Source of the DNA: Craspedostauros australis
Lineage: Eukaryota > Bacillariophyta > Bacillariophyceae > Mastogloiales > Achnanthaceae
Direction: 5' to 3'
DNA: 64,000 bases
Assembly (NCBI GenBank): GCA_026770025.1
Contig: JAMXDE010000007.1
Span: 1,240,001-1,304,000 of the forward strand
A model generated the notes under the pieces. That model saw only the letters and a program-made list of their open reading frames with translations, ran no database searches and was not told where the DNA came from. A program made the position numbers and the translations under genes. Of this stretch, positions 20,928-32,105 are shown in pieces (position 1 is the stretch's first letter; each line of letters opens with the position of its first letter).

Positions 20928-21419
20928 TTATCTGCGCATGGATGGAATGATGACACCCGCGGCGACCATGGGAAGCGACGGCGCCGGTGGCATGGGGCCA
21001 ACGATCTTGTTGGGACCATTCTTCATGTAGATCGTGTGGCGCACGATGCCTGCGTTGCGCGTCTTTCGGACAGTCTGCGGCGTACGACGGTATGCGTAGT
21101 TGTGATCATCGTCGTCGTCCGAGATGGCGGCCACTTCCTCTGTCACCAATCGGTTAGGCTGATGCAGCGGGTTGAGGATGGGTGCCTGGCTTGGCGGCTG
21201 CGAAGTCTGTGATTCCTCATTGTGATCTTCGCCTTGGAGGGCCTGTGTTTGGTTGGTGACGGTGTTGGGCCGACGGGACAGGCTCAGCAGGAGGCACGCA
21301 CCCAAGTCCGGTGAGGATGGGGAGAGTGTGATCTTCCTTCGCTTCGGTCTTGGCTGTTCATCCTGCTCGGCCTCAACGAGGGCGATGGGTCGTGTGTTGG
21401 TTCGGGAATGCTCTTTCAT
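20928..21419 (-). CDS. Hypothetical 163-aa protein with nuclear-type basic patch
   Basis: The ATG at 21419 follows a CA-rich leader typical of start sites here (ACACACACCATCGATCACC). The protein has RPKRRKITLSP near residue 26, which resembles a nuclear localisation signal. A Gln/Asn/Pro-rich middle, an acidic run (ISDDDDDHNYAY) and a basic C-terminus follow. No domain was recognised. It lies between the two transposon-like gene sets and could be either a host gene or part of another element. The frame may continue through an unrecognised intron after 20928. Confidence 0.45.
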   Translation of the reverse strand: MKEHSRTNTRPIALVEAEQDEQPRPKRRKITLSPSSPDLGACLLLSLSRRPNTVTNQTQALQGEDHNEESQTSQPPSQAPILNPLHQPNRLVTEEVAAISDDDDDHNYAYRRTPQTVRKTRNAGIVRHTIYMKNGPNKIVGPMPPAPSLPMVAAGVIIPSMRR

Positions 21420-23179
21420 GGTGATCGATGGTGTGTGTGTTGTTTGTTTGGATGGGTTGAGTTGATTTGAGTTGATTTGAGTTGCGTCTTGGTGTGCTGA
21501 GTTGAATTTATGACAAGTGTGAAGTCAAAATGCGTTTTGTGTCTACGTTTGCTTCTGCGTTTCTTGGTTGGTGAGCGTTGATTGTCGTTGATTGTTGGTT
21601 TGGTTGGTTGCTCGTACAGTGTGTGTGTGCGTGTGTCTTTGTGTGGCTCTGGTCATTGTTGACGAATCTGGGTGAGCGAGGCAGCGCTCCTTCCTGTTCG
21701 CGAAACTGAATGTCAGGGATGGTGCTGTCATTGAGGAGCCGAGATGCATGGGAAGTTCGCGCCTCTTCCGTCCCTGCACGGCATCGCTTTTGCTTCAACA
21801 ACGACACGCACGAGAGCAACCAGGACAAAAAATTCTTCCGTATTTTGTGAGGGGATCATCAAAGACCAAAATGTCTACTTCTGGAAGAATTGACGTCACT
21901 TGACACGTCTTCGCCAGCAAGCGAAATGGTTTCCGCATCACTGAAACGTGAAATTGGATGTTGCGGTATGTTTGTATAAACCTTATAAATATAATTTCAA
22001 CCATTAAATGTGTTTCAATGGCGCAAACAATGTACTAAACTAAATATAATTAAATTATTACCGCAGTCTATGGCCGACACCCAAGCGCACCCAGATGTCC
22101 CTCTTGGGGATTTCCTGGGATAACGCTATCATGTGCCGAAGGTGTGTAGGAAGATTCTTTTGGCGTACCAACATGCAGCCTGTCGGAACTGTCAAGTCCA
22201 TCTGATGATGGAACCAAGGGAATGGACGGCTCCTTGGAAGATGCGAACACTTCTGCACCATGAGCAAAAAGCGGGATCGCAAACAAGGCCCGAGTCAAGG
22301 AGAGTACTCCGGAGGACAATCAGCGATCTCTCTCTCTCTCTTTCCCTCTCTGTCGCACACACTCTTGTGAAGACTTGTGGTGCTGTCGTGGGGGTCCACT
22401 GGTTGTCATTGTTGGAGTCCAACTTCCGCAAATAACTGCGTGCAGAGCAACATTCAAAATGGCGAAAGCCCAACGTTCAAGTTCGTAAGAATAACAATAA
22501 GGTCGGTATGTGATCGCCGGCTCACTCCATTGCCCGGACCGAGCGAGACGAGCCCAATCATCACTGAACCATCTCTGAGGTGGCTTTTGCAAAGGAAAGG
22601 GCGATGTTCACAGGTGCGATGGTTGATCGGATGTGACACAAATGTACAATGTTCCCCACACGATCCCTTCATTCGCGTTCGTTCTTGGAACGGTTGTCAC
22701 GCTCAACGTCAACTCTTCCGTTTTGTGGTGGTGACTTTGCCATCAATAGTTAACTCCGCTTGCTCAGGCCAGGGGGGGGGGGAAAGACGGTAATTTTTCA
22801 TTTCCCATGATAAGGCAGCAACAGTTTCTTCCATAATCAGCAGTCCAAAAGTCAAAAACCAAACTGAAAATTTGCCATCTTTCAGCCTTCTTCCTGTCAG
22901 TTGTTTGCACAATCATCCTGATTTATGCAAAACCCAGATTCGTGGCTCCATTTTTGACTTTTACACCCTGTCGCCTGATCGTGTGTGTTGTCCGGACATT
23001 CCTCATTGTTATGGCCAACTTGTGCTTCCTTCTACTCTCCCACTACCCACACAATGTCATTCTTCTTATGGTACAAATCAACCATTCAGTACTTCCTCGT
23101 TTGTTCCGACTATCATGAGCACACTACATCCACAATAGATTCTTCAAAGGTGTGTATCTATTTCTCACGTGGTTGCTGC
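21420..23179. other. No convincing gene
   Basis: An open minus-strand frame at 21508-21828 lies upstream of the hypothetical gene and may be its transcribed leader or an unrelated short frame. The stretch near 21950-22070 is very AT-rich. A CT microsatellite (22329-22346) and a run of ten G (22770-22779) are present. Short coding-like frames at 22068-22319 (minus) have no recognisable domain. Confidence 0.4.
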
Positions 23180-25777
23180 TTAGTTTGTTGTGTCATGCTC
23201 GTTTCCGTCACTGCCTCCATTGTCACCCTGCCTCTCTCCATCTCCGGTCATGTCCATTGCCTCGTCAACATTCAATGGTGCCTCGTCAACATTCAATGGT
23301 GCCTCATCAACATTCAATGGTGCTTCATCAACATTCAATGGTGCTTCTGCAGCATTCAATGGTGCTGTTGGGTCCTGCACTATCTCAACATCTTCGACCA
23401 AGGAGTAGTTGGTTGTTGGCCCATCCCCTCCGCCTTCAGGTTGGTTTGGCGCCTCCTGACTGGTCATCTGAGCGCCTGCACTGCCTGCGGATTGCCTCAC
23501 ATTCTCTCCTTCCGGATTGTGATTCGTATTTACAGCTGTGGACCCCGCTGTGATGGTGGTTGTTGCAGTTGCAAGGTTGGTTGCTTCTGCTGCTGCTGCT
23601 CCCACCGCTGCTGCCTCTGTCAGTTTGTTGGCTTGGTCCGCAAGGACCAGCATTCCTTCACATGGATCAACATCTCGTGTTGGTGGAGGAGACATCTGAG
23701 CTGTTGTTGTTGCCGATATTCCTTCCTCCCGTCCGTGCGGAAGGATCTGCCCTGTGCTGAGTTGCTGCGGATTCGTCGACTGCATGTTGCCCGTCCCAGT
23801 CTGACCATTCTGCATCATTGCCGGGTGCTGGACTGATCCTGGGCCCTTTACGAAATACGGTCTGGTGAGGTCGTCCATTTTGTTGAAGACGCCATCAGGA
23901 AGGTTTCTGGCAGCCTCGTCAGAAGCTGTACCGCCAGTCACCACCATTCCCGGACAGCTCTGGTTGAGCTGTCCTTGCCGTCTCAGCTCTGCCCTTTCTC
24001 TGGCAGCCTGCTTTCGCAGTGCCACCCTCAGCTCAAGTTCGGCCACCCTCTCAACCTGGCATTCGAGTTGGGCTTCCAACACCTGAGTCACCTGCGTCGT
24101 GACTGATTGATCGTCTCCATGAAGCATGTTGCGTGCTCCAAAGGTGCGGAGATTCTTTGTCGTTCTTGCCGATCGGAAGCGTGGTTGAATGCGGCTGCCC
24201 ATTGGGCTCCTGGGTTGTAAGGGTTGTGGCCATGGGGTCACCTTCTGGGCATTGCTGGCAGATGGCGGGTTGCTGGAGTTGCTGTTGTTGTCCGTGTATT
24301 GGGGGATTCTGTGTGACTGTGAAGGTAGCATTTGTGACTTGGCCCCTTTGTCGATGGCATTGGTTCCGCCTGAGTTGAAACCAAGTGCGTGCATTTTTGA
24401 AAACTTGCACGTCATTCCCACAGTCGTTGTCTTCTCCTTCACCCTCGTCGACAAGATGAGGACTTTACGTGGTTGCCCATTGTTGTCTGGCATCACATGA
24501 TTGAGCCAGACAACGCCCCCCAGCGTGCCGCAAGCGGATGGGCAGAACATGGTGTCGATAGCAAAGGGCATCGGCACGAGCATTTCGCACCAGTGCCCCT
24601 TTGCAAAACCGGCCTTCTGCATTTGCAGGTCGTGTGCTTGTGCCTTCTGTGCTGCGTCGACGAAGTGGGTCGCCTGAAGGTTGCAAATGGCCTTTGCAAT
24701 ACCCCCCTTTGCCCCAATGGCCACTGGAGGCCGATACTTCAGCACCACAAAGGGCCGAGGCACCCCACCCACTTCGCGATATTGAATGGTCAGCTGTGTA
24801 TCCTGCTGGATGGTGGCTGCAGGCATGTAGAAGTCGATGCTGATCATCCGGAATGCCTCTCCCTTCGGCCTCCACAATTGCGTAGTGTAGAAGACGTCCA
24901 CATGTGTTGGGACGGAAGAGAACTGGGCGACGCGAGAGTTCTCGGCCATGTCAAAGAAATGACCATATCTTGCTGTCAGTGAGTTGTATGGTGGAGGGCC
25001 TGTCATGCCCACAACTTCAATGTCATCATCGAAGTCCATTTCTCGACCAAACACTGATGAAATTTCCTCGCCAAAGTCGCCCATGGCCCAGTCATCATTG
25101 AGGAAGGCAACATTTGGGACCGACCCATTGGTGTTTGATGCCATTTGCGAAGATGGGTTTTGATCCCCTTCTCCATGGCAGCTCTTGTCTGTGTTGGTGG
25201 CAGCGTTTTCGGAGAGTGCTGTCATTGTGGGTGTTGTTGTGGTTTCTGCGACGGCCTTTGCAGGAGGAGATTTCGAGGGCTTTGTGTTGTCGAAGCCCTC
25301 TGGCTCATCGATGGGGCGAAGATGCATGGCCAAGTTACCTGATGCGTCTGGATTGAAGCGTCCATTTGCTGCCAAAACCCTCACAAAAGCAAACAGATGA
25401 AGAGATCGAGTGGTTGCTTGTGAGTTGTGATGTGTTTGTGCAGCATGATCAAAGCAAAGTTTGAGGACAAGAAATGCAACAGGGCAATCGCCACCACCCC
25501 AAACAAATGTGTCCACCGAGTGGTCGGGCCCACACGTTGCCTGCATTGGAGTTGACTTACAAAAGAAGATCTTGTTCTTCACGAGCGTTTTCTTCAGCAT
25601 CACATACCCTTTGATGAAGTTCTTTGCTGGATACTTTGCGAGGGTCGGATACTTGTCTCGGATGTGGCGAGGCTCCCACATCCACAAGTTGGGATCAGCT
25701 GCAAGCTCACGGATGAGGAGCTTGGCGTCGACTCCCCTTTTCATGAAGCGAGGGGCTCGTTTCCTTGGTGGCGTCAT
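23180..25777 (-). CDS. Transposon accessory protein, probably two exons, ~801 aa
   Basis: The likely start is the ATG at 25777 (MTPPRKRAPRF), after a CA-rich leader; the frame is open further upstream but without typical features. An intron of 192 bp is likely from 25560 (GTAAGT) to 25369 (GGCAG). It is a multiple of three without a stop, so unspliced RNA would also encode protein. The N-terminal domain has LLIRELAADPNLWMW and HIRDKYPTLAKYPAKNF. A core with FRMISIDFYMP, FVVLKYRPP and EMLVPMPFAIDTMF is followed by a coiled-coil-like segment (AQLECQVERVAELELRVALRK). The tail has five 7-residue repeats (APLNVDE type). The N-terminus and core recall the 536-aa protein at 16550-18390. No named family was recognised. 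Confidence 0.6.
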   Translation of the reverse strand: MTPPRKRAPRFMKRGVDAKLLIRELAADPNLWMWEPRHIRDKYPTLAKYPAKNFIKGYVMLKKTLVKNKIFFCKSTPMQATCGPDHSVDTFVWGGGDCPVAFLVLKLCFDHAAQTHHNSQATTRSLHLFAFVRVLAANGRFNPDASGNLAMHLRPIDEPEGFDNTKPSKSPPAKAVAETTTTPTMTALSENAATNTDKSCHGEGDQNPSSQMASNTNGSVPNVAFLNDDWAMGDFGEEISSVFGREMDFDDDIEVVGMTGPPPYNSLTARYGHFFDMAENSRVAQFSSVPTHVDVFYTTQLWRPKGEAFRMISIDFYMPAATIQQDTQLTIQYREVGGVPRPFVVLKYRPPVAIGAKGGIAKAICNLQATHFVDAAQKAQAHDLQMQKAGFAKGHWCEMLVPMPFAIDTMFCPSACGTLGGVVWLNHVMPDNNGQPRKVLILSTRVKEKTTTVGMTCKFSKMHALGFNSGGTNAIDKGAKSQMLPSQSHRIPQYTDNNSNSSNPPSASNAQKVTPWPQPLQPRSPMGSRIQPRFRSARTTKNLRTFGARNMLHGDDQSVTTQVTQVLEAQLECQVERVAELELRVALRKQAARERAELRRQGQLNQSCPGMVVTGGTASDEAARNLPDGVFNKMDDLTRPYFVKGPGSVQHPAMMQNGQTGTGNMQSTNPQQLSTGQILPHGREEGISATTTAQMSPPPTRDVDPCEGMLVLADQANKLTEAAAVGAAAAEATNLATATTTITAGSTAVNTNHNPEGENVRQSAGSAGAQMTSQEAPNQPEGGGDGPTTNYSLVEDVEIVQDPTAPLNAAEAPLNVDEAPLNVDEAPLNVDEAPLNVDEAMDMTGDGERQGDNGGSDGNEHDTTN
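23261..23365 (-). repeat. 21-bp tandem repeat in coding sequence
   Basis: Five copies of a 21-bp unit (CATCAACATTCAATGGTGC core on the plus strand) encode APLNVDE-type heptads near the C-terminus of the accessory protein. The first and last copies have diverged. Confidence 0.85.
25369..25560 (-). other. Probable in-frame intron
   Basis: Minus strand, GTAAGT donor at 25560 and TTTTGGCAG acceptor ending at 25369. Both borders are phase 1. The 192 bp contain no in-frame stop, so intron retention would add 64 residues without breaking the protein. Confidence 0.55.
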
Positions 25778-26369
25778 GATCGGTGGTTGGTTGTGTTTCT
25801 GATTTGTGTGACAAAGGGCACCTCTGCTCAACTCAAGGCTCCATTGAAGTGCACTTGCGAGAGAGCAGCAGTGTTTGGCGCAATGGATGTGTGTACGTTG
25901 GCGTGATGTGGTTTGTGTCGTCCTCATTTGCAGAGTTGGCCATGGGGTGCTGCTGTGTGGTTGCCAAGGACATGGAAGGTGCTGTGCTTTGCGACGAGCA
26001 AACAACCATCGCAGCAATTTCTTGCCGACGACGCATTACATGCGCTGGTGACGCGTGTTGGTGTCTTGCACACACACGTACAACGATTGTAGTTCGCGGC
26101 CATCTGAACATCAGAAAAGAAATGTCAAGAGATGCTTGCATTGGCTTGAAGTGTTTTTTGTGTTCCTGTCCGTGGCGAAAGACACCGGTGCCCAAGAATG
26201 GTGTACTGTTCCCCGTACAAACTGTAACAATGGCCGATGTCAAAGGGGCGTAACCAAGTTGCTGCAAGCGCGAAAAGTCATTCGCGGGATGGCGACAACG
26301 CGAAGGAGGGCCAATGTTCGTCTTCGGAACCACAATGTGTAGGTACAGCATCGGTCCTTCATTCACAAG

Positions 26370-26710
26370 GCACTTTTTACGCTTGCGTTGAAAGCGTACT
26401 TGGTCCTACGGTGACAACGCACTTTTTGCGCTTCTGTTAAAGGCATAATCGGTCCTACGATCACAACGCACTTTTGCGCTTCTGGTAAAGGCATACTTGG
26501 TCCTACGATCACAACGCACTTTTGCGCTTCTGTTAAAGGCATACTTGGTCCTATGATCATAACGCACTTTTGCGCTTCTGTTAAATGCATAATCGGTCCT
26601 ACAATCATAACGCACTTTTGCGCTTCTGTTAAAGGCATACTTGGTCCTACGATCATAACGCACTTTTGCGCTTCTGTTAAAGGCATACTTGGTCCTACGA
26701 TCATAACGCA
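26370..26710. repeat. 48-bp minisatellite, seven copies
   Basis: Units contain GCGCTTCTGTTAAAGGCATA and GGTCCTACGATCATAACGC. The period is exactly 48 bp in the better copies, so frames stay open through it on both strands; these are not genes. It lies about 600 bp upstream of the accessory gene start. Confidence 0.9.
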
Positions 26711-27292
26711 ATATTTGAGTGTATGGAGCGCGGGAAAGGATGAATTAACGTCTATGCCGGGTTCACAAGGGCTAATTTGGCCTTATGAATCACTTTTTGA
26801 GGGTGAAAATTGCGTTATGACCACTCCATAAGGGCAATATTCACCGTTTGGATTGGTGTCATGAAGCACTTAAAATGATGCCTGTGTGATAAGGAATATA
26901 TTGGACTTACGAATACGGCGTGTTGGTCACATTGGATAGGCATAGTGCTTCATATTGAGTCGAAGTAGTCGTAACATCCAATTCAGTCTTATGACGGCTC
27001 CATAGTGTCGAAAACACCTCTATGGATAGAATTATAAGCGCTGTTTTGGCCTTATGGACGGCTTCAAAAGCACTATTTGCGTCTTATGCATAACTGCTGT
27101 GAGGACGAAACAAAATTGAGTCTATGTTGTAAGACTCATCGCGTCCTTATGGCTAGCGCATAAGGGTCAGAAATGCATCTGATTCTGGCCCATAGCCGCC
27201 AATATTGCTTTAACGCGGGCTTATAAGGGCAGATTTGCACCTATGTTTATGTGATAGGCGCAGTTTTATCCATATGAATAGCACCATAAGAA
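26711..27292. other. Degenerate repeat-like spacer
   Basis: No gene is present. Short motifs such as GGCCTTATG and CATAAGGGC recur irregularly and look like eroded copies of the neighbouring minisatellites. Confidence 0.4.
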
Positions 27293-27850
27293 CAAATCTT
27301 ATCCGGTAGAGAATGCTCTATGAACATAAGCAGATGGCTTATGCGGATAAGAAATAATCTTATCCAGTAGTGAATGCTCTATGAACATAAGCAGATGGCT
27401 TATGCGGATAAGAAATAATCTTATCCGGTAGTGAATGCTCTATGAACATAAGCAGATGGCTTATACGGATAAGAAATAATCTTATCCGGTAGTGAATGCT
27501 CTATGAACCAAATGGAGGGCTTGTATGGATAAGAACTGATCTGTGCTATTGATAGATCTGTGCCATTGATAAACGCTCTTTCCACCCAATGGAGGGCTTG
27601 TATGGATAAGAACTAATCTGTGCTGTTGATAAACGCTTTTTGAACCAAATGGAGGGCTTGTATGAATCGGAACGCTCCTGTGTCATTGATAAACGCTCTT
27701 TCCACTAAATGGAGGGCTTGTACGGACAAGAACGAATCTGTCCCTGTCATGAACACTGTTGGAACCAAATGGAGGGCTTGTATGGATTGGAACACTCCTG
27801 TGTCATTGATAAACTATGTTTCAACCAAATGGATGGCTTGCGCGGAAAGG
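27293..27850. repeat. 60-bp minisatellite, two unit types
   Basis: The first four copies share ATCTTATCCGGTAGTGAATG and GGCTTATGCGGATAAG (27293-27510). The next six carry ATGGAGGGCTTGTATGG and GTCATTGATAAACGCTC. The period is about 60 bp in both types except where one copy is lengthened near 27550. The switch occurs within one unit, after CTCTATGAAC. CTTATCC and GGATAAG are complementary, so the first type can form a hairpin. Confidence 0.85.
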
Positions 27851-28370
27851 GACTGAATATGTATCCATGTCATAAGCCTCGATTTATCTTACGGACACCT
27901 TGCATGGATGTTCGTGAATGATGTCGATCCCAGTGAGTGTTCTGTGGAATGTCTGAGGAAGCCGAGGAACATGACCCAAGACCAACTCGCGTTGAGAGAA
28001 CAGCGCGCGAATACTCCCACCAGCCAACAGATCGTGGAGACAAACACGGAAATCTTTGTGTTCTGCATCACCGTGTATTGCAAGTGATTGCTGTGCAATG
28101 CAGCAAATGGCGGACTCTGCTTCTTGAGATGTCAGCATCAATGTGCGATGGCCATCGGCTGCACCTCGACAGCAACTCACATGCCGCCTGATGCCAACAA
28201 AGTATTGGCGTCAACAACAACTACGGCCAACAATCACACGCAAGCAACCGAATCAACTACTTCTCACAATACCTGCCCACGACAGTATCCGATCCACCAT
28301 CAAGCCAACATCCAATCCACTACATTGCGCATCAACTTGCTCCACCTCGCAATGACTCATTCAGAAGACG

Positions 28371-29580
28371 ATGGAGGTTGAGATTGCCCACTCTGGTATG
28401 CAAATTGTGGGTCGCAACGTGGACATGCTCACTTGCATGGAGCAACCCCCATGGCTCACCATCCTTTTCCGCAGGACGTATGGGACCAGCATCGCAGTGG
28501 CTTCTGCAGTATGGACAGCACTGACACAAGACGGGCTGCTACCAGGCAACACCACAATCAACCACATGCTTGGTGCACTCGTGTTCCTGAAGCAATACGT
28601 TCCATGGGAGATTCTTTCAGTGATGCTGAATAGGGATCGCAGAACATTAATGAAGTGGACATGGATTGTTTTGGAAGGCATTGCACGACTGAGCAGAACA
28701 AAGGTGAGTGAACTTGGTGCTGTGTGCGGAGATGACTTGAATGCGTGTGCTTGCCTGACATGACTCACATCCCTTGCACATGCTCAAGTTCCTTTTTGTA
28801 TCACTGCAGATCAGAATAGAGGAACGAAAGAATGGCAGTGTTGGTCACAACACTGTTTTCATGTCCGTGGATGGCACCGACTTTCGGATTGTGGAGCCCA
28901 ATCCTTTCGACACAGATTGGTACTCTCACAAATTCAATGGGGCAGGCCTCAGATACGAGACTGGTGTGTGCATTCAGACTGGCCATCTTGTTTGGGTCGA
29001 GGGTCCATTTCCATGTGGGGAGTGGAATGATGTAACCATTTTTCGACGCAAGCTGAGGCAGGAACTGGACGAAGGGGAGCAGGTGATTGCGGATCAAGGC
29101 TACAGGGGTGAGCCTTCGTGTTGCATTGAGAGGACCAGATACAATGGAGTGATACGTGCAAGGCACGAAACAGTTCACAAACGCTTCAAAAACTGGAAGT
29201 GCTTGCGGGTGGAGTGGCGGCACCAACTTTGCAAACACCAATTGGCAATGTATGCCATCGCAGCTATCACACAATTCGAACTGCAGGATGAAAATCCTTT
29301 GTTTGACCTGCAGGAGACCATGGCGGATATCAGGGAAATGGAGAATTGGGTGGCATCACTGGCGCCCCCCTCAGGAGCAGCCGCCTCACGGGAGGTGGAT
29401 ATGGAGGAAATGGTGGAGGAAGCAGCCAGAAGCGACAAGAGCAAAAGCACAACGAGCGAGGGCATGGACGACAGCACAACAAGCGAGGGCATGAGTGGCA
29501 GCACAACAAGTGGGAGCGTCAGCAGCAGCCCGACGAGTGGCAGTGCAAGCAGCGATGACAGCAGCTCTGGACGGGAGTGA
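28371..29580 (+). CDS. DDE_4 transposase, two exons, ~367 aa
   Basis: The coding sequence is 28371-28703 and 28810-29580, with donor GTGAGT and acceptor CACTGCAG, both phase 0. The ATG at 28371 is the first after an in-frame stop at 28353. Exon 1 encodes a helical N-terminus (HMLGALVFLKQYVPWEIL). Exon 2 has the catalytic core: MSVDGTDFRIVEP (Asp132), CGEWNDVTIFR (Asp185), VIADQGYRGEP and RARHETVHKRFKNW (Glu231). The C-terminal 60 residues are a Ser/Thr-rich tail with repeated TTSEGM and TSGS motifs. It is a Harbinger-like enzyme with an intact triad. The N-terminal region is shorter than in the 328-aa enzyme, so an upstream exon cannot be excluded. Confidence 0.8.
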
Positions 29581-32105
29581 GCCGTCTGGTGCATAATATA
29601 ATTTTCTCACATAGTCCCTACCTCAATGTCGTATCGTTCATCTGGTGTTGCACAAGTAGCTGTGTTGTTGTTTGTCATTTGCATTGGTGCTACCCGCAAT
29701 GGAGTTTGTTGTGGCTGTCAGTGAATTGCGGAAGAGCGTGCATGCATGTGCGAGCACCCATGCTGTGAGAAGGAAAACGGAAAACAACACTGGCACCTCC
29801 AAAGAAAAGACTACAACAACCATGTAGCACGAATGGCCAACACAACACTGTTATGGTTTCACAACACAATGCATGTTTAGCTGTTCACTGCAATGCACCT
29901 TGCTTGAGGGTGGCATGTAGATAATGCGGATGTACGAAAAGGAGCATGGCATCCCCACCAGCTTCGGAGTGTTTTGCGTTGCCTAGAAGGTCGACACTAA
30001 AATGCCCCACTGTATGTTGATGATCTCAACAGAACTGACAATACGAGCATGCACATGAACCTCATTCCCAACAACAAGGATAGTCATTGACATGTCAACG
30101 AAGGAACGAACGGCTGTACCAACACACCTGACAACAACAAAAGAAGGACACCAAAATCCAGAGAGACGGTGTGGACAGAATCACCTCCGTTGCAATCCTA
30201 CCATGGCGGTCCTGGTCATCCAGAAACCAGGACAAGGAGTGCAAGCAAATGGACAGTTTTGTGCATGGAGGGAATGCAGCCACCCACAGGAAGCCCCTTG
30301 TTCGATCTGCATGATGGGCGAACACAACGTGTATCGAACACAAATTGAGGCATACAACGAACTACAGCCAAGCATTCCATTGTTGCTGTGGCACAGTGGC
30401 AACCAAGCAACTAATTCACCGGACATCATTGCTGGTGCAGGAAGAACTGTTCGAAGAGATGAATTCCAGTTGCATCGCATACAGGAGCCACCCATGGACG
30501 AAACACTGTTGCAGTGGTGATGTTGGTGTACCTGTTGTTGTTGTTATTGTTGTGGTTGTGATTGTGATTGTGATTGTAACAGGAACGAAGTGCTCTGTGG
30601 AGCAATGATCTCTGTGGAGAGTGTTGGGGTTGTGAGTTTTGTGTGCTCTGCGCTGGCCCAAGACAGCAGCCTTGTTTTGCGCGGACCGGAGACGAAAACA
30701 CGCTCAGCAAACACCGACACAGTGTAAAGTGGGGAAATGGAGCAATGACGAAGAGCGAAAGCAACTCGGGCGAATTTTGGGGGGAAAGCACCAATTATCC
30801 AAAAAAGAACGAAAATGCCATATTATTCCGTCGAGGATAAGAACTAGGCGGAAACAAGCGATTTATGACTTAAACGCTATGAAATAGAGCCAATTATTGC
30901 ATTTTGAACTGCCCCCCCAGGTGGAAGTTGTCACGCACATCGATGATTGGTCAATTTCATGCTCTTTGTTCCAGCAGTTTCGCCACATCTTCAAAACACG
31001 AGCAAAACTCTCACAATTAGTATGTCAAATGACACCTTTCAGGACATTGTCCCCGCAGTAGTGCGTTACACTTATGGTGCCTTTCGGCATCTATCCCTGC
31101 TGCGTGTTAAGTGCAATCCTCTCAGTCCGTCGCTGATGCTGAATTTTCATCGAGAAGAACAAACACATCACTGGACATTCATTTAACGCCACGAATCTCG
31201 CATTGACGAACCACGTTTCCGCGTTCCTGCATTTTCACATCGACCAAAGTTTCTCCCTTCTGTTGTGTTTCCACCAGAACAATCATGAAGCAACAACGAA
31301 GCAATGACAACACGAAGTGGAGTGATGGAGCAATGACGTTGGGCGGAGAAGGAATCGTGGATCGAACACGTCCAACATCGACAGAGCGTGAAGCCTTTGG
31401 CGTTGTGTTGCGTTCCGTTGGATGGATCGTTCAACCGAGTGGCCAATCCTCATGCAACACCTCATCCTGGTGTGCAAGTGCAATGTGGGAGCACGCGACC
31501 ATGGCGGTTTTATCGTTTCGGGTTGCCGTCGCATTCCTTCACTCGTCTTGGTTTCTGTTCGCTGAACGCGCACCGCCTTCACACTCACCATGCTCCACGT
31601 TTCATGCGGATACGTTCTGCTGGGCATGTGATGGAACGTGAGCCAGATCAGATGTTTGCAATTGCATTCCTGGCCTTCCGTGCCGGTACACACAGCCGCG
31701 TCCCCTCCTGCCCTCGAGAGCAGGGTCGGCTCTTCTTCATCGTTTCACCTTCACTGCATCTGTCTGACATCTTCAACAGCTCCTCTCGTATCAGCCGCAC
31801 ATCCAAGAGATCATGACATAACGTGTCGTCTAATGATAGGTTGATTATGGTCTGGTGTGCTCCACTCGTGTATGCACAACATGCGTGTTGCGTGGATGCG
31901 TACTGGTATTGACTGGTTGATTGCATTGGATTGGATTCATTCGGCTCAGGCCCGCCACCACGTCGAGTTGCATCTATTTTCGTCCTTCACGCGATGACGG
32001 CATCGGGTTGCATCCCAAAGAGCTGCCATTCGTCCTCACACGCGCGCGCATTGACGCATGCCATGTACATTCACACGAAAGTGCAACACTACACTATGCT
32101 TCACC
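29581..32105. other. No convincing gene
   Basis: A 142-codon plus-strand frame at 30092-30520 has a Cys-rich piece (CAWRECSHPQEAPCSICM), but no family fit, and is only a weak candidate. A GTT/GATTGT-rich stretch (about 30530-30580) and a run of seven C (30910-30916) are present. No transposon end matching one near 22-23 kb was found. Confidence 0.4.

Larger units (their letters stand above)
23180..29580. mobile_element. Second transposon-like gene set (ends not resolved)
   Basis: A spliced accessory gene (minus, 23180-25777) and a spliced DDE_4 transposase (plus, 28371-29580) diverge from a 2.6-kb spacer with two minisatellites. The pairing mirrors the delimited element at 14479-20071. I could not find terminal inverted repeats, so only the outermost coding ends are given; the true element must be longer. 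Confidence 0.45.

Noticed and set aside
26363..27795. Long frames of repeated peptides in the minisatellites
   Set aside because: The unit lengths (48 and 60 bp) are multiples of three, so frames stay open by default on several frames.
22770..30916. G-run at 22770 and C-run at 30910 as termini of the second transposon
   Set aside because: Beyond the homopolymers the flanking bases do not match as an inverted repeat, so the pairing is probably chance.
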